A stretch of 64,000 nucleotides of DNA from Caulobacteraceae bacterium (GCA_031291645.1 JARLIQ010000119.1:1-64000); one strand, 5' to 3'. Positions 37,771 to 48,717 are shown, numbered from the stretch's first letter. Made by a program: numbers and translations. The notes: generated by a model from the letters alone, not told the origin.

Positions 37771-38400
37771 TCAGGACGCAGGCTGGGCCATCAGGGCGTC
37801 GTCGATCTCGGCCGCGCGGATGGCGGCGGGGCGATTGCCGATCCGCTCCCAATAGCGTTCGAAGGCCGGTCGCTTCTCCAGCGTGCCGAAGCGCAGGCCC
37901 CAGCCGATCTGCGAGCCGAAATAGACGTCCGCCGCGGTGAACTGGTCGCCGGCCACGTAGTCGCCCCCCGACACGGCGATCTCCAGTGCGTTGACCACGT
38001 CCTCGACGCAGCCGTAGCCGACCATCCGCTTCTGTTCGTCCGGGACCGTCACGCCCAGCGAGCGGTCGGTGGTGGCCGCCTCGACGGGGCCGGCGGCGAA
38101 GAACATCCAGCGGTAATAGGGCCCGCGGCGCCTGTCGCCTTGCGGCGGCGCCAAGCCCGCCTGCGGGAAGGCATCGGCCAGATAGGCGCAGATCGCGCCG
38201 CCCTCGGTCACGACGGTGTCGCCGTGCTGGATCGCCGGAACCTTGCCCATCGGATTGACCGCCAGATACTCGGCCGCCTTCATCGACGCGCCATAGCCCA
38301 GAATCTCGGTCCGATAGGGCTGGCCGACTTCCTCGAGCATCCAGCGCACGATCCGGCCGCGCGACATCGGATGGGTGTAGAAGACGAGTTCGTCCGTCAT
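37771..38400 (-). CDS. Glutathione S-transferase family protein
   Basis: 209 aa. N-terminal thioredoxin-like domain with the start [20 protein letters not shown] and the GSH-binding cis-Pro region [19 protein letters not shown] (Glu-Gly pair contacts glutathione), then an all-helical C-terminal domain. Substrate unknown; stress or xenobiotic detoxification. It lies 7 bases upstream of the ABC ATPase gene on the same strand, perhaps in the same operon. Confidence 0.9.
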   Translation of the reverse strand: MTDELVFYTHPMSRGRIVRWMLEEVGQPYRTEILGYGASMKAAEYLAVNPMGKVPAIQHGDTVVTEGGAICAYLADAFPQAGLAPPQGDRRRGPYYRWMFFAAGPVEAATTDRSLGVTVPDEQKRMVGYGCVEDVVNALEIAVSGGDYVAGDQFTAADVYFGSQIGWGLRFGTLEKRPAFERYWERIGNRPAAIRAAEIDDALMAQPAS

Positions 38401-38448
38401 GGCGTTCTCCCTTGCTGACCTGAGGCTAACGCCAAGACCGTGAACATT

Positions 38449-39075
38449 TCAAGAACCCGATGGCCGCCCGGCGCTCGAAGGGCGTTCCAGCAGCACGGCC
38501 AGCAACCGCTGGATGAGCCCGAACAGGGCGGCGCGGTCAAGGTCCGGATGCGAGATCACCCGCAACGGGACGCCATCGAAGATCAGGGCCATCACCTCCA
38601 CCCTCGCGGCGATGTCCGCGTCGCTCCAGCCGTCCGGCTTGGAGCCGGCGAGCACCCGGGCGAAGTTGGCGCGCAGCACGCGGTCGGCGGCCTGGACCAC
38701 CTCGGCGACCTTGGGATTGCGGGCGGCCTCGGCCCGGATTTCGACCATCAGGGCGGCACGGTCGAGGTCGAGGCTGCGGTCGGCCGCCCGGTCGATGTCC
38801 TCGACGAGCTTGCCGTAGACATCGTCGCTCGTGGCCTCCAGCTCGGCCATGCCGGCCAAGGCCTCGTCCACGTCCTCGCGCACGATCGCCTGGATGATCT
38901 CGTCCTTGCCGACGAAATAGCGGTAGATATGGCCGACGCTCATACCGGCTTCGGCGGCGATCACCGCCATGCTGGTGGCGTGGAATCCGTGCCGGCGGAA
39001 ACAGCGGATCGCAGCGTCCAGCACCTGGCGCCGACGCGCGGCGACCCGGGGCGATTGTTCCTCCGCCGAAACCAT
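38449..39075 (-). CDS. TetR-family repressor, divergent from RND pump
   Basis: 208 aa. HTH in the first 60 residues: RRRQVLDAAIRCFRRHGFHATSMAVIAAEAGMSVGHIYRYF, the TetR DNA-binding fold, followed by an all-helical ligand domain. ATG 39075 is preceded by GGGAG. It is divergent from the RND pump with a 113-base spacer holding a perfect TGAACGTTCA palindrome, so it very probably represses the pump and itself, with induction by a pump substrate. Confidence 0.9.
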   Translation of the reverse strand: MVSAEEQSPRVAARRRQVLDAAIRCFRRHGFHATSMAVIAAEAGMSVGHIYRYFVGKDEIIQAIVREDVDEALAGMAELEATSDDVYGKLVEDIDRAADRSLDLDRAALMVEIRAEAARNPKVAEVVQAADRVLRANFARVLAGSKPDGWSDADIAARVEVMALIFDGVPLRVISHPDLDRAALFGLIQRLLAVLLERPSSAGRPSGS

Positions 39076-39114
39076 TCTTTTCAACTCCCGACGCGATCCT
39101 GCCCCAACGTCGCC

Positions 39115-39167
39115 TTGACAATGATAGGCTATATCCCTAGCTGCTGCCATGAAAGAGTGAACGTTCA
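39115..39167. promoter_or_regulatory. Pump promoter region with TetR-type operator
   Basis: TTGACA at 39115-39120 on the plus strand is a perfect -35 for the pump, though no good -10 follows at 17 bases. The palindrome TGAACGTTCA is at 39158-39167, 22 bases before the GTG start, where a bound TetR protein would block transcription or elongation. TetR regulators of RND pumps often use such short symmetric boxes. Confidence 0.5.
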
Positions 39168-39188
39168 TTCTCACCTCAGGGGTATTGC

Positions 39189-40391
39189 GTGTTGTCTGAG
39201 CGAAAGATGGCCCCGCCGGGTCGCCCAGCCATATCCTGTCTCATGGCGGCAGGCCTGGCCGCGGCGGCCGCGCTCGTCCTGCAGGGCTGCAGCCCCCACG
39301 GTCAGGGCGGTCAGAACCGCGGACCGGCCGAGGTCGGGGTAGTCACCATCGAGCCCCAGTCCGTGACCCTGCAGACCGAACTGCCCGGACGCACCACCCC
39401 TTACGAGACCTCGGACGTGCGGCCTCAGGTAGGGGGCATCATCAAGGCGCGGCTGTTCACCGAAGGCTCGAACGTCAAGGCCGGCCAGGTGCTCTATCAG
39501 ATCGACCCGGCGCCCTATCGCGCGGCCTACGACCAGGCCGCGGCCCAGCTGGCGAGCGCCGAGGCCAACCTAGTCACCACCAAGGTCAAGGCCGAGCGCT
39601 ACGCGGACCTGGTCAAGATCAACGGCGTCAGCCGCCAGGACTCCGACGACGCGGAGGCCGCCTACCGCCAGGCCGTAGCCACCGTACAGCAGGACAAGGC
39701 GTCGCTCGAGAGCGCCCGGATCAACCTGGACTACACCCGCGTCACCGCCCCGATCAGCGGGCGGATCGGGGCCTCGGCCTTCACCCAGGGCGCGCTGGTG
39801 ACCGCCAGCCAGACCAGCGCCCTGACCACTATCCAGCGCCTCGACCCGATCTATGTCGACATCAACCAGTCGGCGAGCGAACTGCTCAAGCTGCGGCGCG
39901 ACCTGGCGGCGGGCCAGCTGAACCGAGGCGGCGCCGCCTCGATGGTCGTACGGCTGAAACTGGAGGACGGCTCGGACTATCCGTTGGACGGCAAGCTGCA
40001 GTTCACAGACGTGACCGTCGACCAAACCACCGGCTCGGTGACCCTGAGGGCGGTGTTCCCCAACCCGAACGGCGTGCTGCTGCCGGGCATGTACGTGCAC
40101 GCGGTGGTGACGGAAGGGGTCGACAACCAGGGCCTCCTGGCGCCGCAGCAGGGCGTCACTCGCGACCAGACCGGTCAGCCGACCGCCTGGATCGTCGACG
40201 CCCAGAACAAGGCCCAGTTGCGCACCCTGCGCACCGCGCAGGCGATTGGGGACAAATGGCTGGTCAGCGACGGGCTGAAGGCCGGTGACCGGCTGATCGT
40301 CGAGGGCGTGCAGCGGGTCCAGCCCGGCGCGAGCGTCCACGCCGTGCCGGCCAACCTGCCGGCCTCCCCCAGCTCCAGCGCCGGCCACTAG
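39189..40391 (+). CDS. RND efflux pump periplasmic adaptor (membrane fusion protein)
   Basis: 400 aa. Signal sequence with a lipobox-like VLQGC (Cys about residue 34) makes it a lipid-anchored adaptor of the AcrA/MexA type. The hallmark lipoyl and hairpin segments are seen: [31 protein letters not shown], then the coiled-coil hairpin and [13 protein letters not shown]. Starts with GTG at 39189, preceded by AGGGG. Operon with the RND permease (gap 1 base) and an outer-membrane factor. Confidence 0.95.
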   Translation: MLSERKMAPPGRPAISCLMAAGLAAAAALVLQGCSPHGQGGQNRGPAEVGVVTIEPQSVTLQTELPGRTTPYETSDVRPQVGGIIKARLFTEGSNVKAGQVLYQIDPAPYRAAYDQAAAQLASAEANLVTTKVKAERYADLVKINGVSRQDSDDAEAAYRQAVATVQQDKASLESARINLDYTRVTAPISGRIGASAFTQGALVTASQTSALTTIQRLDPIYVDINQSASELLKLRRDLAAGQLNRGGAASMVVRLKLEDGSDYPLDGKLQFTDVTVDQTTGSVTLRAVFPNPNGVLLPGMYVHAVVTEGVDNQGLLAPQQGVTRDQTGQPTAWIVDAQNKAQLRTLRTAQAIGDKWLVSDGLKAGDRLIVEGVQRVQPGASVHAVPANLPASPSSSAGH

Positions 40392-40392
40392 C

Positions 40393-43300
40393 ATGTCCCG
40401 CTTCTTCATCGAGCGGCCCATTTTCGCCTGGGTCATCGCGATCGTGATCATGCTGGCGGGGGCTTTGGCGATCCGCAGCCTGCCGATCTCTCAGTATCCG
40501 TCGATCACGCCGCCGGCGGTGAGCATCAGCACCACCTATCCGGGGGCGGACGCCCAGACGCTCCAGAGTTCCGTCACCCAGGTCATCGAGCAGCAGCTCA
40601 AGGGCCTGGACCACCTGCTCTACTTCTCGTCGACCAGCAGTTCGAACGGCCAGGTGACGATCACCACGACCTTCGAGGCCGGGACCAACCCGGACATCGC
40701 CCAGGTCCAGGTGCAGAACAAGCTCCAGCAGGCGACCCCGCTCCTGCCCCAGGTCGTGCAGCAGGAAGGCCTGACGGTCGCCAAGTCGCAGACCAGCATC
40801 CTCCTTGTCGTCGGCCTCTATGACGATACGGGCCGCTACACCAACCGGGACATCTCCGACTACATCAACAGCAAGCTGCAGGACCCGCTGGCCCGGATCG
40901 ACGGCGTCGGCGACGTGCAGGTGTTCGGCGGCCAATACGCGATGCGGATCTGGCTCGATCCGTACAAGCTGAACAATTACAAATTGATGCCGTCGGATGT
41001 CAGCACCGCCGTCGAAGCGCAGAACGTCCAGGTCTCCGCCGGCCAGGTCGGCGCCCAGCCGGTGACGGCGGGCCAGCAGCTGAACGCCACCGTCACCGCC
41101 CAGTCCCGCCTGCAGACCGCCGACCAGTTCAAGGCGATCATCCTGCGCACCAATTCGGACGGCTCGCTGGTGCGCCTGTCCGACGTGGCCCGCGTCGAGC
41201 TGGGCTCGGACAGCTACGACGTCATCAGCCGGATGAACGGCATGCCGGCGGCCGGCATCGCCATCAAGCTGGCGCCGGGCGCCAATGCGCTCAAGACCGC
41301 CACCGCGGTCAAGAAGGAGGCCACCCTCCTCTCCGCCAACTTCCCGCCCGGGATTAAGCTCGCCTTCCCGGTGGACTCGACCACCTTCATCACGCTGTCG
41401 ATCGAACAGGTGGTGCAAACCCTGATCGAGGCGATCTTCCTGGTCGTGGCGGTGATGTTCCTGTTCCTGCAGAACTGGCGCGCCACCCTGATCCCGGCGG
41501 TCGCGGTGCCGGTCGTGCTTCTGGGCACGTTCGGGGTGCTGGCCGCCTGCGGCTATTCGATCAACACCCTGACCATGTTCGCCATGGTGCTGGCCATCGG
41601 CCTTCTGGTCGACGACGCCATCGTGGTGGTCGAGAACGTCGAGCGGATCATGACCGAGGAGGGCCTTTCAGCCAAAGAGGCCACCAAGAAGTCCATGGGC
41701 GAGATCACCGGCGCCCTGGTGGGCATCGCCCTGGTGCTCTCGGCGGTGTTCATGCCGATGGCCTTCTTCGGCGGGTCGACCGGGGTGATCTACCGTCAGT
41801 TCTCGGTGACCATTGTCTCGGCCATGGCGCTGTCGGTGCTGGTGGCCCTGGTGCTGACGCCGGCGCTCTGCGCCAGCCTGCTGAAGCCCGCCGCCAAGGG
41901 CCAGCACGTCAGCGAACGCGGCTTTTTCGGATGGTTCAACCGCACCTTCGCGAGCGGCGTCGAGCGCTACGACCGCAGCCTGCGCGGCATCCTGGGCCGC
42001 CCCCTGCCGGCCATGGCGGTCTATGGCGTGGTCGTCGTCGTGATGGCGGTCCTGTTCATCCGCCTGCCGACCGGCTTCCTGCCGGAGGAGGACCAGGGCA
42101 CGATCATGACCCTGTTCACCCTACCGGTCGGCGCCGTCCAGTCGCGCGCTCTCGACGTGGCGCGTCAGATCGAAAAGCACTACCTGGTCGACGAAAAGGC
42201 CAACGTCGACAAGGTGTTCGTGGTCGGAGGCTTCAGCTTCGCCGGCTCCGGCCAGAACCTCGGCATGGTCTTTCTGCACCTGAAGGACTGGAAGGATCGG
42301 CCCGGCTCCGCCAACCGCGCGCCGGCGATCGCGATGCGGGCGATGGGGGCGCTGTCGCGCGTCCGCGACGCCCAGATCTTCGCCCTGGTGCCGCCGGCGG
42401 TGCAGGAGTTGGGCAACTCCTCCGGCTTCGACCTCGAGCTGGAGGACCGGGGCGGCATCGGCCACGAGGCCCTGGTCAAGGCCCGCAACCAGCTTCTGGG
42501 CATGGCCGCCCGGGACCCGATCCTCTCCTCCGTCCGGGCCAACAGCCAGGACGACACGCCCCAGATCCACGTCAGCGTCGACCAGGCGCGCGCCGGAGCG
42601 CTCGGCCTGTCCCAGAGCGACATCAACAACACCCTGAGCTCCGCCTGGGGCGGGTCGTACATCAACGACTTCATCGACCGCGGGCGGGTCAAGCGCGTCT
42701 ATATGCAGGCCGACGCGCCGTTCCGCATGAACCCGGACGATCTCGGCCGTTGGTACGTGCGATCGTCCAGCGGGACGATGGCGCCGTTCTCGTCCTTCTC
42801 GAGCCACGACTGGACCACGGGCCCGGCCGAGTTGGACCGCTACAACGGCTATCCGTCGCTGGAAATCCAGGGCCAGGCCGCGAGCGGCAAGAGCTCCGGC
42901 GCGGCGATGACCGAGATGCAGAAGCTGATCGCCAAACTGCCCAACGGCGTGGGCTTCGAATGGACGGGCCTGTCCTACCAGGAGCGCCTGTCCGGGTCCG
43001 AGGCGCCAGCGCTCTACGCCCTTTCGATCCTGGTGGTGTTCCTGTGCCTGGCGGCGCTCTACGAGAGCTGGTCGATCCCGCTCTCGGTGCTGCTGGTCAT
43101 CCCCCTGGGGGTCGTGGGCGCGGTGCTCGCCGCCACCCTGCGCGGACTCTACAACGACATCTATTTCCAGGTCGGCCTTCTGACCACCATCGGGCTTTCG
43201 GCCAAGAACGCGATCCTGATCGTCGAGTTCGCCGAAGCCGCCGAGCGGAACGGCTCAACGCCGTTCCAGGCCGCCATGCTGGCCGCGCGGCTGAGGCTGC

Positions 43301-43569
43301 GGCCGATCCTGATGACCTCGCTCGCCTTCATCGCCGGCGTCTTCCCGCTGACGATCGCGTCGAGCGCCGGCGCCGCCAGTCAGAACGACATCGGCACCGG
43401 GGTCATCGGCGGCATGCTGACCGCAACCGGGCTGGCGATCTTCCTGGTGCCGCTGTTCTACGTCGGGGTGCGCAGCGCCTTCGCCCACGGCCGATCAACC
43501 AAGGCGGTCCAGAGCCAGGACGGTCCGGAAGGTCCGCAAGGCCAGAGCCACGAAGGAGAGGCGCCGTGA
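40393..43569 (+). CDS. RND multidrug efflux permease (AcrB/HAE1 family)
   Basis: 1058 aa, twelve membrane helices and two large periplasmic loops. The proton-relay aspartates are seen in [16 protein letters not shown] near residue 405, and it has the [14 protein letters not shown] start and the [12 protein letters not shown] segment. It exports drugs or other hydrophobic substrates, taking them from the periplasm and inner membrane. The stop overlaps the start of the outer-membrane factor gene (GTGA). Confidence 0.97.
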   Translation: MSRFFIERPIFAWVIAIVIMLAGALAIRSLPISQYPSITPPAVSISTTYPGADAQTLQSSVTQVIEQQLKGLDHLLYFSSTSSSNGQVTITTTFEAGTNPDIAQVQVQNKLQQATPLLPQVVQQEGLTVAKSQTSILLVVGLYDDTGRYTNRDISDYINSKLQDPLARIDGVGDVQVFGGQYAMRIWLDPYKLNNYKLMPSDVSTAVEAQNVQVSAGQVGAQPVTAGQQLNATVTAQSRLQTADQFKAIILRTNSDGSLVRLSDVARVELGSDSYDVISRMNGMPAAGIAIKLAPGANALKTATAVKKEATLLSANFPPGIKLAFPVDSTTFITLSIEQVVQTLIEAIFLVVAVMFLFLQNWRATLIPAVAVPVVLLGTFGVLAACGYSINTLTMFAMVLAIGLLVDDAIVVVENVERIMTEEGLSAKEATKKSMGEITGALVGIALVLSAVFMPMAFFGGSTGVIYRQFSVTIVSAMALSVLVALVLTPALCASLLKPAAKGQHVSERGFFGWFNRTFASGVERYDRSLRGILGRPLPAMAVYGVVVVVMAVLFIRLPTGFLPEEDQGTIMTLFTLPVGAVQSRALDVARQIEKHYLVDEKANVDKVFVVGGFSFAGSGQNLGMVFLHLKDWKDRPGSANRAPAIAMRAMGALSRVRDAQIFALVPPAVQELGNSSGFDLELEDRGGIGHEALVKARNQLLGMAARDPILSSVRANSQDDTPQIHVSVDQARAGALGLSQSDINNTLSSAWGGSYINDFIDRGRVKRVYMQADAPFRMNPDDLGRWYVRSSSGTMAPFSSFSSHDWTTGPAELDRYNGYPSLEIQGQAASGKSSGAAMTEMQKLIAKLPNGVGFEWTGLSYQERLSGSEAPALYALSILVVFLCLAALYESWSIPLSVLLVIPLGVVGAVLAATLRGLYNDIYFQVGLLTTIGLSAKNAILIVEFAEAAERNGSTPFQAAMLAARLRLRPILMTSLAFIAGVFPLTIASSAGAASQNDIGTGVIGGMLTATGLAIFLVPLFYVGVRSAFAHGRSTKAVQSQDGPEGPQGQSHEGEAP

Positions 43570-44978
43570 GCCCGTCCCGTCTCAAGCTCGCGGCCGGGCT
43601 GGTCGCAGCCAGCGCCCTCGCCGGCTGCACCCTCGATCCCGCCTATCAGCGGCCCGCAGCGCCCGTGCCGTCCGCCTGGCCGACCGGCGCGGCCTATCCG
43701 TCCACGAGCGGCCAGGCGACGATCGCCGGCTGGCGCGACGTGGTCACCGACGCCCGGCTCAAGCAGGTCGTCGAACAGGCCCTGGCCAACAACCGCGACC
43801 TGCGCATCGCCGTCGCCAACATGGTCGCCGCGCGCGCCCAGTACCACGTGCAGCGCGCCGACCTGTTCCCCGCCATCACCGCCAACGCCAGCGCGACCTA
43901 TGCGGGCGAACCAGCGTCCGCGGTCACGGGCGGGAGTGGAACGGGCAGGGTCAACGAGCATCTCTACAGCGCCAGCGTCGGCTTCAGCAGCTATGAACTC
44001 GACCTGTTCGGCCGGGTGCGCAGCCTGACCCGGGCTGCGCAGGAGCAGTATTTCGCCAGCGAGGAGGCCCGCCGCGCCGCCCAGATCAGCCTGGTGGCCG
44101 AGGTCGCCGGCGACTGGCTGACGCTGGGCGCCGACCGCACCCTGCTGAAGATCGCCCAGGACACCCAGGCCAGCGACGCCGAGAGCCTGGCCATCACCCA
44201 GCGGCGGCTGGACGCCGGCGTGGCCACCGCCCTGGACGTCGCCGAGGCCCGGACCGCGCTCGAACAGGCCCGCTCCGACGTCGCCGCCGACATCACCCAG
44301 GTCGCCCAGGACCGCAACGCGCTGGAACTGGTGGTCGGCGCGCCGGTGGCCGACGCCCTGCTGCCCGACGGCCTGGACGAGACGCCGCCGGTGGCCGAAA
44401 CCCCGGCGGGAGTCAGTTCGACGGTGCTGCTGCGCCGGCCGGACGTGGTCGAGGCCGAGGACCAGCTGAAGGCGCAGAACGCCAACATCGGCGCGGCGCG
44501 CGCCGCCTTCTTCCCGACCATCAGCCTGACCGGCTCGGGCGGCGGGAGCAGCACCGCCCTCTCCCGGCTCTTTTCGTCCGCCGCCGGCGCCTGGAGCTTT
44601 GCGCCCTCGATCTCCCTGCCGCTGTTCGAGGGCGGCAAGAACATCGCCAACCTCGCCTACGCCAAGGCCGAGCGCGACTCGGCGGTGGCCACCTACGAAA
44701 AGTCGATCCAGACGGCGTTCCGCGAGGTGGCCGACGCGCTCGCCCGGCGCGGCACCATCGACGAGCAGCTCGCCGCCCAGAAGGCCGAAAGTGCGGCCGC
44801 GGAAGACGCCCTGCGCCTGTCGACCGCCCGCTACGAGCGCGGCAGCGACACCTATCTCAACCTCCTGATCTCCCAGCGGACGCTCTATTCCGCACGCCAG
44901 ACGCTGGTGGCGACGCAGCTGGCGCGCTCGACCAACCTCGTGACTCTGTACAACGCCCTGGGCGGCGGATGGGATTAG
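43566..44978 (+). CDS. RND pump outer-membrane factor, NodT/TolC lipoprotein family
   Basis: 470 aa. A signal peptide with a lipobox (ALAGC, about residue 20) is followed by the duplicated OEP architecture of coiled-coil helices and barrel strands, including [22 protein letters not shown] and the second-half [29 protein letters not shown] block. Forms the trimeric outer-membrane duct of the pump. GTG at 43566 overlaps the permease stop by 4 bases. Confidence 0.95.
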   Translation: MSPSRLKLAAGLVAASALAGCTLDPAYQRPAAPVPSAWPTGAAYPSTSGQATIAGWRDVVTDARLKQVVEQALANNRDLRIAVANMVAARAQYHVQRADLFPAITANASATYAGEPASAVTGGSGTGRVNEHLYSASVGFSSYELDLFGRVRSLTRAAQEQYFASEEARRAAQISLVAEVAGDWLTLGADRTLLKIAQDTQASDAESLAITQRRLDAGVATALDVAEARTALEQARSDVAADITQVAQDRNALELVVGAPVADALLPDGLDETPPVAETPAGVSSTVLLRRPDVVEAEDQLKAQNANIGAARAAFFPTISLTGSGGGSSTALSRLFSSAAGAWSFAPSISLPLFEGGKNIANLAYAKAERDSAVATYEKSIQTAFREVADALARRGTIDEQLAAQKAESAAAEDALRLSTARYERGSDTYLNLLISQRTLYSARQTLVATQLARSTNLVTLYNALGGGWD

Positions 44979-45040
44979 AAATCCGCCGTTAGCGACTGAC
45001 TCTGCGGCTCTTTGGCGGAACCTTGCGACCGGGTGCGTCC

Positions 45041-45892
45041 CTACACCGCCCGCAGCAGCACCGCGGTCGCGTCGTCGCTGGTCTTGAAGCGCGGATAGCG
45101 CACCCCCTCGGCGTCGTCCTGTTCGATGGCCCGCAACTCATCCAGCAGGACGGCCAGTCCCTTGTCGCGCGCGGCCCGCACCAGGCCGCTCGCGTCGTAG
45201 CGCAGATAATCCGTGCCGAGCGCCAGAAAGCCGTCGCTGGCCAGCAGCACCAGGGCGCCGGATGGCGCAGCCGCGGCGCCGCGGCTGACCTGGTCGGCGC
45301 AATGGCGGGTCGGGCCGAAGACCCATGGCCCGCCTTCGGTGTTGTAGCGCGCTCGCGACGCACGCTGGGCCTCCAGGAACGGCCGTCGCACGGTGGCGCC
45401 GGCGGGGTTGATCCCGTGGGTCGCCGCCAGCCGTGCGGCGGCGTTGGCCTCGGCGGCGCGCTTGCCGAACGCCTCGCCGACCACCTGGGCCTCTTCGCCC
45501 GGCCGCAGGACAAGGGCGGCGCAGTCGCCGAACCAGAAGGCGTCCAGTCCGCCGTCACTCACCGATTCGACCATCATCATCGAGGCGAACGGCGTCTCGT
45601 AGTTGTGCGCCGGCGGCCGCGAACGCTGGCGGACATAAGCCTCCTCGACGTCCGCGGCGGTCGCCCGCAGCGCGTCGTGGCCGCTCAGCCGGGCGGCGTG
45701 CGCGGCCAGCCGCTCGGCGCCCAACCGGGCCAGCCAGGCCGCATCGCTGCCGCCCGGAAGCAGGTCCTCGTCGGCGATCCCGGTCGCGCCGTCGAACACC
45801 GCGGCCAGTCGCCCGGCATGGCAATAGGCGTCGTCGTTCGGCTTGGCCGGATTGCCCGGCGCGCTCAGGGCGTCGATCAGTTCGAGCGGCAT
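45041..45892 (-). CDS. PP2C-like serine/threonine phosphatase domain protein
   Basis: 283 aa. It shows the PP2C metal and catalytic motifs: PNDDAYCH, VFDGATGI, FWFGDCAALVLR, LASDGFLAL and TSDDATAVLL. These dephosphorylate Ser/Thr residues with Mn or Mg, although the DGxTG box deviates from the usual DGMGG. No membrane segment. ATG at 45892 is preceded by GGAAAG; a second ATG 42 bases upstream (45934) is less well supported. It converges on the pump operon. Target unknown. Confidence 0.75.
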   Translation of the reverse strand: MPLELIDALSAPGNPAKPNDDAYCHAGRLAAVFDGATGIADEDLLPGGSDAAWLARLGAERLAAHAARLSGHDALRATAADVEEAYVRQRSRPPAHNYETPFASMMMVESVSDGGLDAFWFGDCAALVLRPGEEAQVVGEAFGKRAAEANAAARLAATHGINPAGATVRRPFLEAQRASRARYNTEGGPWVFGPTRHCADQVSRGAAAAPSGALVLLASDGFLALGTDYLRYDASGLVRAARDKGLAVLLDELRAIEQDDAEGVRYPRFKTSDDATAVLLRAV

Positions 45893-46006
45893 GGATCTTT
45901 CCGATGAGCGGCGATGAGCGATGGGGAGCGTCATGGCCAGACTAACAACGTCGCCTTCGTCCAGTCCAGCCGGACATCGCGCTAAACCCTTGTCTTGACA
46001 AATAGT

Positions 46007-46483
46007 TCAAGCAAGCAGGCTCCAGCGGACGACCTCCCCGTCCTCCGGGTCGAAGCCGATCCCGATGCGCTCGAAGCCGTTGCGCTCCAGGGTTCGTTGG
46101 GAGGCGATGTTCGCGCTCGCCGTCGTGGCCGTCACCACCTGCGCCGCGGGATCCTCCGCGACGGCGTCCAGCAGGGCCGTCACGGCCCGGGTGGCGTGCC
46201 CCCGGTTGCGGCGGCTGGCGGCGACGCCATAGCCGATCTCGACCTCGCCCTCCGCGTTGGGCGGGCGCAGATAGCCGCACAGGCCCACCACCTCGCCGTC
46301 GCAGACGATCATCCAGGCGCCGCGGTCGTGCGCCCCGCGCAGCTTGCCGCACATCGCCCGCACCTGAGCCAGATTGACCGGGTCATCCACCCCGCCCGGC
46401 GGCAGGACCAGGCCTGGACGCCCTGGGCCCTCACCCAACATCCAGGCGAAATCCGCGTCTTCAGCCGCGACAAGCACCGTCAT
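46007..46483 (-). CDS. GNAT-family N-acetyltransferase
   Basis: 158 aa. It has the RimJ/RimL-like GNAT acetyl-CoA motif A (VEIGYGVAASRRNRGHATRAVTALL) and motif B (NIASQRTLERNGFERIG). The substrate is unknown. A 129-base divergent spacer leads to the small membrane-protein gene. Confidence 0.85.
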   Translation of the reverse strand: MTVLVAAEDADFAWMLGEGPGRPGLVLPPGGVDDPVNLAQVRAMCGKLRGAHDRGAWMIVCDGEVVGLCGYLRPPNAEGEVEIGYGVAASRRNRGHATRAVTALLDAVAEDPAAQVVTATTASANIASQRTLERNGFERIGIGFDPEDGEVVRWSLLA

Positions 46484-46612
46484 CGGGTCCGGACGTCCCT
46501 CGCGGCGGCGTTATCCCAATCTCTTGATACGGACATTCGGGCCCTTGCTGAAGTCTCGCATTCGAAACATTATCTCATCCAATATAAGAGTCTCACATAG
46601 GGAGGACTCACG

Positions 46613-46765
46613 ATGGCCCTAAGGCCACGCATCCACGATCTCCACCTGCATGGACCGCAGTTCCACGTCTCGCCGGGACTTGCATCGCTCGCGGCCATCG
46701 CCGGCGCCCTCGTGCTGTTGTTCGGCGCCGCGACCGTGATGAGCGTCTTGGCGCCCTGGGGCTGA
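46613..46765 (+). CDS. Small membrane protein (50 aa)
   Basis: Frame of 50 codons with a strong AGGGAGGA site 5 bases before the ATG. After a His-rich start (MALRPRIHDLHLHGPQFHVSPG), a single hydrophobic helix runs from about residue 22 to 45, ending APWG. It reads as a single-pass inner-membrane protein of unknown function. The ribosome-binding site and helix make it likely real. It may form an operon with the DUF6898-like gene 46 bases downstream. Confidence 0.6.
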   Translation: MALRPRIHDLHLHGPQFHVSPGLASLAAIAGALVLLFGAATVMSVLAPWG

Positions 46766-46811
46766 ATCAGGGCATGCTCTAGGCTCTGTCGCACGGAGCC
46801 TCAGCGCGCCA

Positions 46812-47003
46812 ATGCCCGAGACGCCACCTGGCGAGATCCTGATCGAGTTCCGCCGCGTAGGGAACGCGGTGAAGGTCTCGGCCCTGCACGTGGCCACAGA
46901 TACCGAGGTCTCGCTGGTCGGCGATCCCAACGCCGGGGAACACGTGCTGAAGATGGCGGCGATCCGCAAACTGACCTACGTCATGGCCCAGCGAAAGGGC
47001 TGA
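46812..47003 (+). CDS. DUF6898-like small protein
   Basis: 63 aa. EILIEFRRVGNAVKVSAL, DTEVSLVGDP and AGEHVLKMAAIRKLTYVM are the recognisable block, a short compact beta-alpha-beta chain conserved in alphaproteobacteria. The family assignment is from memory. Function unknown. Confidence 0.65.
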   Translation: MPETPPGEILIEFRRVGNAVKVSALHVATDTEVSLVGDPNAGEHVLKMAAIRKLTYVMAQRKG

Positions 47004-47033
47004 GGTCGGCGCCGATCAAGGCCGCCGTCAGCC

Positions 47034-47075
47034 TCACCCGCCTGGCCAGCGAAGGCCCACATCCAGGCGCGTCAT
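47034..47075 (-). other. Thirteen-codon frame with strong ribosome-binding site
   Basis: On the minus strand GGAGGAGGCAACG precedes ATG at 47075, and the frame reads MTRLDVGLRWPGG then TGA. It lies 75 bases past the mmsA stop on the same strand. It may be a decayed gene start or an untranslated decoy. Confidence 0.3.
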
Positions 47076-47149
47076 CGTTGCCTCCTCCGGTCGATGGTCG
47101 CCGCGTCAGGCATGCACCGTCGGCGATACCGGACGGCCGGGGCGTGGCG

Positions 47150-48658
47150 TCATCGCCCGCTGAGCGTCGGCATGACGAAACTCTGGTCGCTGACCGGCCC
47201 CGTCTTCGGCCAGCGGGAGGTAACCGTCTTCGTGCGCGTGTAGAAGCGGACGCCATCCATGCCGTACTGGTTCAGGTCTCCGAAGCCCGAGCGCTTCCAG
47301 CCGCCGAAGGTGTGGTAGGAGACGGGCACGGGGATCGGCACATTGATCCCGACCATGCCCACCTCGACCTGAGCGGCGAATTCCCGCGCCGCCTCGCCAT
47401 TGCGCGTGAAGATCGCCACGCCGTTCCCGTAGGGGTGGCGTGAGGCCAGGCCGATCGCCTCCGGCAGGCTCTCGGCCCGCACCATCTGCAGCACCGGCCC
47501 GAAGATTTCCTCCTGATAGGTCTGCATGGCCGGCGTGACGCGGTCGAACAACGTCGGCCCCATGAAGAAGCCCTGCTCATGACCCTTCAGGGCGAAGCCG
47601 CGACCGTCGATCACCAGCTCCGCGCCTTCGTCGACGCCCATCTGGATGTATCGTTCGACGCGCGCCTTGTGCGCCGCGCTGACCACCGGGCCGAAATGCG
47701 CGCGCTCGTCCGTGGAGACCCCAACACGCAAGCCGCCTATCGCCGAGACCAATTTCTCGCGCAAGGCTTCAGCCGTCCCCTCACCCACCGGCACGACAAC
47801 CGGCAGGGCCATGCACCGCTCCCCCGCCGACCCATAGGCCGCGCCCATGATGTCGGCCACGGTCTGGTCCAGATCCGCGTCCGGCAGGACGACGCCATGG
47901 TTCTTGGCGCCCCCCATGCATTGCATGCGCTTGCCCTTGGCTGCGCCGCGTCCATAGACATATTGGGCCACGTCCGAGGAGCCGACGAAACTCACCGCCT
48001 TGATGTCTGGGTGGTCGAGGATGGCGTCGACCATGGCCTTGTCCCCGTGCGCCACGTTGAGCACGCCGCGCGGCAGCCCCGCTTCTGTCATCAGCTCGGC
48101 CAGGCGGACAGGAACCGTCGGGTCGCGCTCCGACGGCTTCAGAATGAAGGCGTTGCCGCAGGCGATAGCCGGGGCCAGCATCCAGAGCGGGATCATCGCG
48201 GGGAAATTGAACGGGGTGACGCCGGCCACGACGCCGAGCGGCTGACGCATGGAATAGACGTCGATGCCCGGGCCGGCCCCTTCGGTATAGTCGCCCTTCA
48301 TCAGGTGGGGGACGCCGCAGGCGAACTCGACCACGTCCAGACCGCGTTGGATGTCACCGCGGGCGTCCGACACCACCTTGCCATGTTCCGACGCCAGCAG
48401 CAGCGCCAGCTCGTCCATATGGGCCTCGATCAGGCGCTTGAACTCGAACATTACTCGCGCCCGCCGCTGCGGGTTCAGCGCCGCCCAGGCCGGCTGGGCC
48501 GCCTTGGCCGCCGCGACCGCGCGCTCAAGCGTGCCGCCGTCGCCAAGCTCGACGCTCGCCTGGACCCGGCCTGTGTTGGGGTCGAAAACGTCTTGCGAGC
48601 GGGAGAGCGACCCGGCGGAAAAGCTCGTCCCGTCGATGAAATGGCTGATGCTGCGCAT
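47150..48658 (-). CDS. mmsA: CoA-acylating methylmalonate/malonate-semialdehyde dehydrogenase
   Basis: 502 aa. This aldehyde-dehydrogenase family enzyme oxidises (methyl)malonate semialdehyde with CoA and loss of CO2 to propionyl- or acetyl-CoA. It has the catalytic cysteine at residue 282 in GSAGERCMAL, and the NAD-binding segments VAGVTPFNFP and KPSERDPTVP. In this context (beta-alanine aminotransferase nearby) the likely substrate is malonate semialdehyde from uracil. It is divergent from a LysR regulator, and the spacer carries a palindrome. Confidence 0.95.
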   Translation of the reverse strand: MRSISHFIDGTSFSAGSLSRSQDVFDPNTGRVQASVELGDGGTLERAVAAAKAAQPAWAALNPQRRARVMFEFKRLIEAHMDELALLLASEHGKVVSDARGDIQRGLDVVEFACGVPHLMKGDYTEGAGPGIDVYSMRQPLGVVAGVTPFNFPAMIPLWMLAPAIACGNAFILKPSERDPTVPVRLAELMTEAGLPRGVLNVAHGDKAMVDAILDHPDIKAVSFVGSSDVAQYVYGRGAAKGKRMQCMGGAKNHGVVLPDADLDQTVADIMGAAYGSAGERCMALPVVVPVGEGTAEALREKLVSAIGGLRVGVSTDERAHFGPVVSAAHKARVERYIQMGVDEGAELVIDGRGFALKGHEQGFFMGPTLFDRVTPAMQTYQEEIFGPVLQMVRAESLPEAIGLASRHPYGNGVAIFTRNGEAAREFAAQVEVGMVGINVPIPVPVSYHTFGGWKRSGFGDLNQYGMDGVRFYTRTKTVTSRWPKTGPVSDQSFVMPTLSGR

Positions 48659-48702
48659 GGAGATCCCTTCGGCCTTTGACGCGTGCCATACATGGGCGAA
48701 AA

Positions 48703-48717
48703 GACCTAGAGTAGGTC
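48703..48717. promoter_or_regulatory. Candidate operator in mmsA / lysR divergent spacer
   Basis: GACCTA-GAG-TAGGTC is a perfect 6-base dyad with a 3-base gap, halfway between the two starts. It fits a regulator-binding site, probably of the adjacent LysR protein. Confidence 0.5.
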
